Positions 1 through 5,665 of a stretch of 5,665 bases of DNA are shown here, piece by piece (within the stretch, counting starts at the first letter, position 1; each line of letters opens with the position of its first letter). Source of the stretch: Bacillota bacterium (GTDB lineage: Bacteria; Bacillota; Clostridia; Clostridiales; Clostridiaceae); the NCBI GenBank assembly GCA_030706065.1, contig JAUZPH010000266.1, forward strand, positions 1 to 5,665. Reading direction: 5' to 3'. A program made the translations under genes and the position numbers. Under the pieces are notes generated by a model. It did no database searches, was not told the origin of the DNA, and worked only from the letters and a program-made list of their open reading frames with translations.

Positions 1-124
1 CGTATTACAGATGGAAATGCTGGGACACAGTTTCTTCGTATATGAAAATGCCGAAAGCGGTGATGTTAATGTGGTGTATAAAAGAAAGGACGGTAATTTT
101 GGACTGATAGAACCGGAATTATAA
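1..124 (+). CDS. hpf: Ribosome hibernation promoting factor, long form (C-terminal end only)
   Basis: The last 40 codons of a gene that begins before the window, read from base 2 and ending at TAA 122-124, with a second in-frame TAA right after. The peptide contains MEMLGHSFFVY, NAESGDVNVVYKRKDG and NFGLIEPEL, the typical end of the C-terminal domain of long HPF (RaiA/YvyD family). In this family the N-terminal domain binds the 30S decoding region, and the C-terminal domain dimerises to join two 70S ribosomes into inactive 100S particles in stationary phase or stress. Only the dimerisation domain's end is visible, so the N-terminal ribosome-binding part cannot be checked. Its position just upstream of secA-prfB matches the B. 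subtilis order, which supports the call. A strong terminator follows, so most hpf transcripts should stop before secA. Confidence 0.93.
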   Translation, partial: VLQMEMLGHSFFVYENAESGDVNVVYKRKDGNFGLIEPEL

Positions 125-130
125 TAAGAG

Positions 131-160
131 GACTTCCTGAAACTTCAGGAAGTCTTTTTT
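131..160 (+). terminator. Intrinsic terminator after hpf
   Basis: A perfect 10-bp stem (131-140 GACTTCCTGA with 145-154 TCAGGAAGTC) has the tetraloop AACT (141-144) and is followed at once by six T residues (155-160). Purines before the stem (127-130) could pair with the T-tract to lengthen it. It begins 6 bp after the first hpf stop codon. This is a textbook rho-independent terminator that separates hpf from the secA promoter. Confidence 0.95.
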
Positions 161-211
161 AAAGGGCTTTTATTGCTGAAAAGTTAAGAAGAATATTAAT
201 ACTGTGGAAAG

Positions 212-241
212 TTGAAATTATAAATGATAAAATGGTATAAT
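212..241 (+). promoter_or_regulatory. secA-prfB promoter, sigma-A type with extended -10
   Basis: The -35 box is TTGAAA (212-217, five of six consensus bases). An 18-bp spacer leads to a perfect -10 TATAAT (236-241), preceded by TGG (233-235), which makes an extended TGnTATAAT -10. Transcription would start near 247-249, giving a 5' leader of about 44 nt. It lies between the hpf terminator and the secA start, where an operon promoter is expected. The leader contains a T-run (254-261) but no convincing riboswitch, arrest peptide or long stem. Confidence 0.85.
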
Positions 242-291
242 ATACAGTAACTGATTTTTTTAAAAGATTATAGAATTGTGAGGATGAAAGC

Positions 292-2796
292 ATGGGAATA
301 TTAAATAAAATATTTGGGAGCTACAGCGAAAGAGAAGTAAAAAGAATCGTCCCGATAGTTGACAAAATCGATGCTATGGATGAGGAAATGCAAAAGCTAT
401 CGGATGACGAACTGAAAGCTAAAACCGTTGAATTCAAGAAGAGGCTTTCAGATGGAGAAACCTTGGAAGATATACTGCCGGAGGCCTTTGCCGTGGTGAG
501 GGAAGCAGCAAGTAGAACACTGCAGCAAAAGCACTATAGAGAACAGTTAATTGGGGGTATTGTGCTTCATCAGGGAAGAATTTCCGAAATGAAGACTGGT
601 GAAGGTAAAACCTTGGTGGCAACACTGCCGGCATATTTAAATGCTCTTACCGGAAAAGGAGTTCACATAGTTACCGTAAATGACTATCTGGCAAAGAGAG
701 ACAGGGATTGGATGGGCCAGATTCATGAATTCCTTGGATTAACTGTGGGAGTCATCGTTCATGATTTAAACCAGTCAGAAAGGCAGGCAGCATATAATTG
801 TGACATAACCTATGGAACCAATAACGAATTTGGGTTCGATTACTTGAGAGACAACATGGTTATATACAAGGAAGAAAGAGTACAGAGAAAATTGAACTTC
901 GCTATTGTGGACGAAGTTGACTCCATACTTATAGACGAAGCAAGAACTCCTCTTATAATATCCGGCGAAGGTGAGAAGTCTACAGATTTCTATAAGGTGG
1001 CTGACTTCTTTGTTAAAACTCTTAAGAAGGAAGTAGACTTTACCCTGGACGAAAAGACAAACTCTGCCATACTTACAGACGAAGGCGTAGAGAAGGCTGA
1101 AAAGTTCTTTAGAATAGACAATTATGCGGATCCATCCCATATGGAGATGCAGCACCATGTAGCTCAGGCCCTGAAGGGAAATTATCTTATGAAAAAAGAT
1201 AAGGACTATATGGTAAAGGATGGAGAAGTTATCATCGTTGATGAATTTACCGGAAGACTTATGGAAGGAAGAAGGTACAGCGACGGGCTTCATCAGGCTA
1301 TAGAGGCAAAGGAAGGGGTTAACGTACAGAGGGAATCCAGAACCCTTGCAACTATAACCTTCCAGAATTATTTTAGAATGTTTACAAAACTCTCCGGTAT
1401 GACAGGTACTGCTCTTACGGAAGAAAATGAATTCAGGGAGATATATGGACTCGACGTTATAGTTGTTCCTACACACAGGTCAATAGCAAGAATGGACCAT
1501 CCTGATGTAGTATATAAGACCGAAAAGGGAAAGTTTGAAGCAATCGTAGAGGAGATCGTTGAAACCCATGAAAAAGGCCAGCCGGTTTTGGTCGGAACCG
1601 TAAGCATAGAGAAGTCAGAAGTGCTTTCTCATCTGTTAAAGAAGAGAGGAATCCCCCATCAGGTATTGAATGCCAAGTACCATGAGATGGAAGCAGAAAT
1701 CGTATCCCATGCCGGCGAGTTCGGAATGGTTACTATCGCTACCAATATGGCAGGCCGTGGTACGGATATTAAATTGGGAGAAGGCGTTGTTGAAGTTGGC
1801 GGCCTTAAGATAATAGGTACTGAAAGACATGAATCAAGGCGTATTGATAACCAGCTTAGAGGACGTTCAGGCCGTCAGGGAGACCCGGGAAGCTCAAGGT
1901 TCTACATATCTCTTGAAGACGACCTTATGAGAATATTCGGTTCCGAGAGGCTGCAGTCCATAGTAGAAAGACTGGGACTCAAAGACGATGAAGCTATTGA
2001 AAGCAGAATGGTATCTTCCGCTATTGAAAATGCCCAGAAGAAGGTAGAAGGAAACAACTTTGACATAAGAAAGACCTTGCTCGGTTATGACGATGTAATG
2101 AACCAGCAGAGGGAGATCATCTATAAGCAGAGGGCTGCAGTTCTTGAAGGAACTGATGTTAAGGATCAGGTCATTGATATGATTGATGAAGTGATAGCTA
2201 CTGCAGTGGATTCTCACTTGACTGGACTAGAAGATGAGATTCAAGAGGATGCTGAAAAACTTGTCCAATATTTAGAGGATTTATGTATGCCTCATGGTAT
2301 GTTGAATGCTGAGGAACTTGCCGGATTATCCAACGATGAGATAAAGGAAAAGGCTCAGGAACTCGCCAATGATATTTATTCTGAAAAAGAAGAGGGTTTC
2401 GGCTCTGAGGCCTTAAGAGAGATTGAAAGAGTAATCCTTCTGAGGGTTGTTGATACAAAGTGGATGGATCATATTGACAATATGGACCACTTAAAGCAGG
2501 GCATGGGGCTGAGGGCCTACAAGCAGCAGGACCCTGTTCAGGCTTACCAGTTTGAAGGAAGCGAAATGTTCAACGAGATGATATACAATATAAAAACCGA
2601 TACTGTAAGATATCTGTATAGAGTGCAGATGGAGAAGGCTCCCGAAAGAGAAAGGGTTGCCAAGGAAACCGGCACCAGTGCGGATGATTCCTTGAAAAAG
2701 GAACCGGTTAAGAAGGAAAAGAAAGTAGGCAGAAATGATCCATGTCCATGCGGCAGTGGAAAGAAATATAAGAATTGCTGCGGAAGACTGGCATAA
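292..2796 (+). CDS. secA: Protein translocase subunit SecA (ATPase motor)
   Basis: SecA is the peripheral membrane ATPase that pushes unfolded preproteins through SecYEG. At 834 aa it has normal length for Firmicutes. Visible in order: Q-motif glutamine Q85; Walker A TGEGKT (102-107); Walker B with D207-E208 and DEAR (215-218); preprotein cross-linking domain roughly 221-370; second nucleotide-binding fold about 396-570 with GRGTD (488-492, including arginine finger R489) and QLRGRSGRQGDPG (521-533); helical scaffold and wing about 571-780, with the two-helix-finger loop LRAYKQQDP (740-748, Y743 matching the translocation tyrosine); then a Lys/Glu-rich linker and the zinc-binding tail C818-x-C820-x8-C829-C830, which in the family contacts SecB or ribosomes. 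ATG 292 is supported by GAGGA 280-284 seven bases upstream and by the conserved opening MGILNKIFG. It ends in tandem TAA-TGA stops. All key residues are present and the gene looks intact. prfB follows after 15 bp. Confidence 0.99.
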   Translation: MGILNKIFGSYSEREVKRIVPIVDKIDAMDEEMQKLSDDELKAKTVEFKKRLSDGETLEDILPEAFAVVREAASRTLQQKHYREQLIGGIVLHQGRISEMKTGEGKTLVATLPAYLNALTGKGVHIVTVNDYLAKRDRDWMGQIHEFLGLTVGVIVHDLNQSERQAAYNCDITYGTNNEFGFDYLRDNMVIYKEERVQRKLNFAIVDEVDSILIDEARTPLIISGEGEKSTDFYKVADFFVKTLKKEVDFTLDEKTNSAILTDEGVEKAEKFFRIDNYADPSHMEMQHHVAQALKGNYLMKKDKDYMVKDGEVIIVDEFTGRLMEGRRYSDGLHQAIEAKEGVNVQRESRTLATITFQNYFRMFTKLSGMTGTALTEENEFREIYGLDVIVVPTHRSIARMDHPDVVYKTEKGKFEAIVEEIVETHEKGQPVLVGTVSIEKSEVLSHLLKKRGIPHQVLNAKYHEMEAEIVSHAGEFGMVTIATNMAGRGTDIKLGEGVVEVGGLKIIGTERHESRRIDNQLRGRSGRQGDPGSSRFYISLEDDLMRIFGSERLQSIVERLGLKDDEAIESRMVSSAIENAQKKVEGNNFDIRKTLLGYDDVMNQQREIIYKQRAAVLEGTDVKDQVIDMIDEVIATAVDSHLTGLEDEIQEDAEKLVQYLEDLCMPHGMLNAEELAGLSNDEIKEKAQELANDIYSEKEEGFGSEALREIERVILLRVVDTKWMDHIDNMDHLKQGMGLRAYKQQDPVQAYQFEGSEMFNEMIYNIKTDTVRYLYRVQMEKAPERERVAKETGTSADDSLKKEPVKKEKKVGRNDPCPCGSGKKYKNCCGRLA

Positions 2797-2811
2797 TGAG
2801 GGGTGAATAAG

Positions 2812-3934
2812 ATGTTGCTTCAATTGGAAGAGGCGTTGATTAATGTAAAGGCTTTAAAGGTGACATTGGATGAAATGAGGGCTTCTCTTTGACCTAGCAG
2901 GTCTGGAGAAGAGAATTCTGGAGTTGGATGCCCATATGCAGCAGCCTGGTTTTTGGAATGATATTTCAAGGGCTCAGGAAATTACTGTAGAGAGCAAAAG
3001 GCTTAAGGACAAAATAGAAAGGTTTAATGGGGTATATAGGCGGGCTGAGGATATTGAAGTGTTGATTGAGCTTATCAACGAATCCGATGATGAGGATTCC
3101 GCAGCTGAAGTTATGGATGAGTTAAAGAGCGTGTCCGAAGAGATTGAAAGGTTCAGAATAGAGATACTGCTGTCGGGGGAGTATGACAGAAACAATGCCA
3201 TTCTCACCCTTCATGCCGGCGTAGGCGGTACGGATGCCCAGGATTGGACCGAGATGCTGCTGAGAATGTATACAAGATGGTGTGACAAAAAAGGGTACAC
3301 CGTTGAAACTCTGGATTATCTTCCCGGGGATGAGGCGGGAATAAAGGGAGTTACACTGGCAGTAAAAGGTGAGTTCGCCTACGGATATCTAAAGGCGGAG
3401 AAAGGCATACACCGTCTCGTGAGGATATCTCCTTTCAATGCAAACGGGAAGAGACAGACCTCCTTTGCATCCATGGAAGTGCTTCCTGAGCTTACGGAAA
3501 GTCAGGATATAGATATCAGGCCGGAGGATTTGAGGGTTGATACCTTCCGTGCCGGGGGAGCAGGAGGACAGTATGTAAACAAGACTGAATCCGCTATAAG
3601 AATAACACATCTACCTACCGGAATCGTAGTGCAGTGTCAGAATGAAAGAAGCCAGCATTCCAACAAGGAAACGGCCATGAAGATGCTGAAGGCTAAGCTT
3701 ATAGAACTGAAGGAAAGAGCCCATAAGGAGAAGATAGAAGACCTCTCCGGTGACCTGAAGGATATCGGATGGGGAAGCCAGATCAGATCCTACGTGTTCC
3801 AGCCCTACACCATGGTAAAGGACCACAGAACCGGTGCTGAGAATGGAAACGTGGGAGCGGTAATGGATGGAGATATTGATTTGTTCATAAATGAATATCT
3901 GAAGAAGAGCAGTAATGGAACTTTGGAATTATAA
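2812..3934 (+). CDS. prfB: Peptide chain release factor 2, expressed by programmed +1 frameshift
   Basis: RF2 recognises UGA and UAA in the ribosomal A site and triggers hydrolysis of peptidyl-tRNA. Reading starts at ATG 2812, eight bases after GAGGGG (2798-2803), runs 26 codons and hits TGA 2890-2892. A +1 slip on CTT 2887-2889, skipping T2890, continues as GAC CTA GCA and runs to TAA 3932-3934, giving about 373 aa (E. coli RF2 has 365). In the joined protein the N-terminal helical domain includes QQPGFWND, the stop-codon-reading tripeptide SPF is at about 206-208 and the catalytic GGQ at about 251-253, one residue off E. coli numbering. SPF, rather than the PxT of RF1, identifies RF2. The residue matching E. 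coli 246 is Ala, the common form. The in-frame TGA lets RF2 levels control their own synthesis. Part of the secA operon; not a pseudogene. An annotation starting at TTG 2924 would lose 37 residues. Confidence 0.97.
2877..2893 (+). promoter_or_regulatory. prfB +1 programmed frameshift site
   Basis: The slippery core CTT-TGA-C (2887-2893) equals the conserved RF2 site CUU UGA C: tRNA-Leu on CUU can slip to UUU, and UGA followed by C is a poor termination context. The upstream Shine-Dalgarno-like stimulator is reduced. The codons are AGG GCT TCT CTT TGA, against AGG GGG TAT CTT TGA in E. coli. The best anti-SD match is therefore GAGG (2877-2880), ending 6 nt before CTT rather than 3. The protein joins seamlessly across the site (…MRASL then DLAGLEKR…), as in other RF2 proteins. 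Low RF2 slows termination and favours the shift; high RF2 terminates at TGA. Confidence 0.95.
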
Positions 3935-3970
3935 AATGTGGAGTGCTTTAGAAAGCACTCCGCATTGTTT
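3935..3970 (+). terminator. Hairpin after prfB, probable (weak) terminator
   Basis: Starting right after the prfB stop, 3935-3948 pairs with 3953-3966: AATG, a T·G wobble, then GGAGTGCTT against AAGCACTCC, G, CATT, with a four-base loop. The stem is about 14 bp, long and stable. The bases after it are GTTTG rather than a T-run, so termination may be incomplete, leaving read-through into tex possible. It could also act mainly as a 3'-end-protecting stem. On the opposite strand the stem is followed by a run of four T, which does not make it a clear bidirectional terminator. Confidence 0.65.
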
Positions 3971-4021
3971 GTAGGGAAACAACTTCAACTATTAGTTAAG
4001 TTTACGTAATGTTTCCCTATA
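3970..4021 (+). repeat. Composite imperfect palindrome between prfB and tex
   Basis: TAGGGAAACA (3972-3981) is perfectly inverted at 4010-4019 (TGTTTCCCTA) and can extend outward to 3970/4021 through one G·T wobble. Nested inside is a second stem: ACTT (3982-3985) with AAGT (3998-4001), then AACT (3987-3990) with AGTT (3994-3997), with C3986 bulged and a 3-base loop. The unpaired 3' side, TTACGTAA (4002-4009), is itself a perfect 8-bp palindrome. No T-tract follows, so it does not look like a terminator. It may be a structured RNA leader of tex, a protein-binding site, or a small palindromic repeat; the sequence alone does not decide. Confidence 0.6.
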
Positions 4022-4064
4022 CATATTTAAAAATTAAACATGGCCTTTGCCGTTGTTGAAATTT

Positions 4065-4077
4065 GGAGGTAATTATG
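4065..4077 (+). promoter_or_regulatory. Ribosome binding site and start of tex
   Basis: GGAGGT (4065-4070) is a near-perfect Shine-Dalgarno sequence with only four bases before ATG 4075, a slightly short but workable spacing. It fixes the tex start. The other nearby ATG (4040) is in a different frame, and no in-frame start lies upstream with a comparable site. No convincing sigma-A promoter is seen in 3967-4060. Confidence 0.85.
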
Positions 4078-5665
4078 AAAAGTATTCAAGAGAGACTCTC
4101 TCAGGAATTAGGTATAACTTTAAAGCAGGTGGAAAGCGTAATTGAGCTTCTGGATGAAGGAAACACGGTACCATTTATCGCAAGATACAGGAAGGAAAGA
4201 ACCGGTGGGCTTGATGATGAGGTGCTCAGAAAGTTTTTTGAGAGGATTACATACCTCAGGAGTCTTGAGGAAAGAAAGAGTGATGTCATAAGATTGATTG
4301 AGGAGCAGGGAAGGCTGACAGAGGAGATAAGACTGACTATAGTAAAGGCTGAAACTCTCACGGAAATTGAAGATATCTACAGGCCCTTCAGGCCGAAGAA
4401 GAGAACCAGGGCAACCATTGCGGAAGAGAAAGGCTTAAAGCCTTTGGCAGAAATTATTTTTTCCGGCGCCTTCAAAGAAGATATAAATGAAGCAGCTTCG
4501 AATTTCATCAATGAAGAAAAAGGAGTATCTTCAGTCAATGAAGCTCTTCAGGGAGCAATGGATATAATAAGCGAGATGATTTCCGATGAGGCGGAGTACA
4601 GAAAGTGGATAAGGGCAGTTGTTCATAGAGAAGGCCTGATAGAGACCAGCGGGGCCTCAAAAGAGCCAACGCCGTACGAAATGTATTATGACTATAAGGA
4701 AGCGGTAAGAAATATTCCTCCCCACAGAATACTTGCCATAAACAGAGGGGAAAAGGAAAAGATACTGAATGTTAAAATAACCATGAATGAAGATAAACTT
4801 ATAGAATATCTGAGGCAGAGATGCTTAAAAGGCAATGGAATAACAGATAAGTATGTAGAAGAAAGCGTCAAGGACTCACTAAAGAGGCTTATATACCCTT
4901 CTATTGAAAGAGAAATAAGATCTGAACTCACGGAAAAAGGGGAGAATGGAGCCATTGATATCTTTAAGGCAAACCTCAAGGCGCTGCTCATGCAGTCACC
5001 TATTAAAGGGAAGGTGGTTATGGGGTATGACCCGGGCTTTAGAACAGGCTGCAAGATAGCGGTACTGGACGATACGGGAAAGTTCACAGACAAGGTCACC
5101 GTATATGCAACTGCTCCTCAGAACGATGTGGAGGGCTCTATAAGGAAACTGAAGGAGCTGGTATACAAATATAATGTTGATGTCATATCCCTGGGAAACG
5201 GAACGGCCAGCAGAGAGTCGGAGGAAGTCCTTGCAAGGCTTATCAAGGAAGTAAAAGAGGAGAAGGGAAAGGAACTGTACTATGTAGTTGTTTCGGAAGC
5301 AGGAGCTTCAGTCTATTCTGCCTCGGAGCTTGCAGCAAAGGAATATCCCGACCTGGATGTCACTGTGAGAGGAGCCATATCCATTGGAAGAAGGCTTCAG
5401 GACCCGCTGGCGGAGCTTGTAAAAATTGACCCTAAATCCATCGGTGTAGGGCAGTACCAGCATGATGTCACTCCAAAGAAGCTGGATGAGTCGCTTAAAG
5501 GTGTAGTTGAGGACTGTGTTAATAATGTGGGAGTAGACTTGAATATTGCAACCCCGTCTCTGTTATCTTACATATCCGGCGTAAATGCTTCAATTGCACA
5601 GAATATTGTAGGTTATAGAGAAGAAAATGGAAAATTTAAGAACAGAAAAGAGCTGCTGAAAGTCA
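4075..5665 (+). CDS. tex: Tex family RNA-binding protein / transcription accessory protein (5' part, cut by window end)
   Basis: The frame stays open from ATG 4075 to the window end (530 whole codons plus one base); Tex proteins are usually about 715-780 aa, so roughly 200 residues, including the C-terminal S1 domain, lie outside. Tex is a cytoplasmic nucleic-acid-binding protein, related to the core of eukaryotic Spt6, linked to transcription and virulence gene expression in some bacteria; its exact role is still loosely defined. Visible in order: N-terminal helical region with VPFIARYRKERTGGLDDEV, YRPFRPKKRTRA (102-113), YqgF/RNase H-like domain starting MGYDPGFRTGCK (316-327), LGNGTASRESE (373-383), SEAGASVYSASE (407-418), RRLQDPLAE (439-447), GVGQYQHDV (457-465), and helix-hairpin-helix segments with NNVGVDLNIATPSLL (483-497) and the NGKFKNRKELLKV stretch (518-530). 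All are classical Tex signatures. It lies 140 bp after prfB and may be transcribed by read-through. No break is seen. Confidence 0.96.
   Translation, partial: MKSIQERLSQELGITLKQVESVIELLDEGNTVPFIARYRKERTGGLDDEVLRKFFERITYLRSLEERKSDVIRLIEEQGRLTEEIRLTIVKAETLTEIEDIYRPFRPKKRTRATIAEEKGLKPLAEIIFSGAFKEDINEAASNFINEEKGVSSVNEALQGAMDIISEMISDEAEYRKWIRAVVHREGLIETSGASKEPTPYEMYYDYKEAVRNIPPHRILAINRGEKEKILNVKITMNEDKLIEYLRQRCLKGNGITDKYVEESVKDSLKRLIYPSIEREIRSELTEKGENGAIDIFKANLKALLMQSPIKGKVVMGYDPGFRTGCKIAVLDDTGKFTDKVTVYATAPQNDVEGSIRKLKELVYKYNVDVISLGNGTASRESEEVLARLIKEVKEEKGKELYYVVVSEAGASVYSASELAAKEYPDLDVTVRGAISIGRRLQDPLAELVKIDPKSIGVGQYQHDVTPKKLDESLKGVVEDCVNNVGVDLNIATPSLLSYISGVNASIAQNIVGYREENGKFKNRKELLKV

Noticed and set aside
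173..202. Second secA promoter (TTGCTG, 18-bp spacer, TAATAC)
   Set aside because: Weak matches in A/T-rich DNA, and the 212-241 promoter is far better.
775..1476. Long open frame on the - strand (233 codons)
   Set aside because: It lies entirely inside intact secA. Its peptide is low-quality and rich in Ser, Phe, Tyr and Cys, with no recognisable domain and no separate promoter noted. It is a shadow of the secA codon pattern.
2491..2823. Open frame on the - strand across the secA end (110 codons)
   Set aside because: It covers the conserved secA C-terminus and zinc tail and the prfB start region in antisense, with no supporting signals.
2812..2892. Premature stop making prfB a pseudogene, or a separate 26-codon peptide gene
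   Set aside because: The break falls exactly at the conserved CTT TGA C recoding site, and a +1 shift restores a full RF2. This is programmed frameshifting, not decay or a sequencing error.
2924..2926. TTG as the real prfB start
   Set aside because: It has no well-placed ribosome binding site and would remove the conserved N-terminal helix encoded by 2812-2923. The frameshifted reading from ATG 2812 explains the sequence better.
3974..4017. Miniature transposon with GGGAAAC inverted ends and TA target duplication
   Set aside because: Only about 44 bp long, with no second copy in the window and no link to a transposase. A structured RNA or DNA palindrome is the simpler description.
3996..4023. 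Possible tex promoter (TTAAGT, 16-bp spacer, TATACA)
   Set aside because: Both boxes match the sigma-A consensus poorly, and they fall inside the palindrome. Not strong enough to annotate.
4692..5099. Open frame on the - strand (135 codons), Ser/Leu-rich and hydrophobic-looking
   Set aside because: Antisense to the conserved tex coding sequence. The Ser/Leu richness is what reverse-strand reading of Glu/Lys/Arg-rich coding sequence produces. No family resemblance is seen.

Overview
The window is a chromosomal housekeeping segment, most likely from a low-GC Firmicute of the Clostridia. The reasons are the gene order hpf-secA-prfB (the same order as in Bacillus subtilis), strong purine-rich Shine-Dalgarno sites, heavy use of AGA/AGG arginine and ATA isoleucine codons, and an 834-residue SecA with a CxC...CC zinc tail. 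Genus and species cannot be read from the sequence. All genes lie on the + strand.

Layout: (1) 1-124 is the 3' end of a long-form ribosome hibernation promoting factor gene (hpf). A strong intrinsic terminator follows at 131-160. (2) 161-291 holds the secA promoter (TTGAAA, 18-bp spacer, extended -10 TGGTATAAT) and a good ribosome binding site. (3) 292-2796 is a complete secA. (4) 2812-3934 is prfB (release factor 2). It is complete only if a programmed +1 frameshift occurs at CTT-TGA-C (2887-2893), the family's classic autoregulatory device. (5) 3935-4074 is a non-coding gap with two adjacent hairpins and a possible ten-codon mini-ORF. (6) 4075-5665 is the first 530 codons of tex (S1-type RNA-binding, transcription accessory family), cut by the window edge before its S1 domain.

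The genes share a translation, export and expression theme. HPF parks ribosomes as 100S dimers, SecA drives post-translational secretion through SecYEG, RF2 terminates at UGA/UAA, and Tex is a nucleic-acid-binding factor linked to transcription. secA and prfB are 15 bp apart and almost certainly co-transcribed. hpf is separated from them by a terminator, and tex from prfB by a hairpin with a poor U-tract.

I see no mobile element, CRISPR array, tRNA, rRNA or unknown protein system. The most interesting points are the prfB recoding site, whose core is intact but whose upstream Shine-Dalgarno-like stimulator is reduced, and the composite palindrome between prfB and tex.
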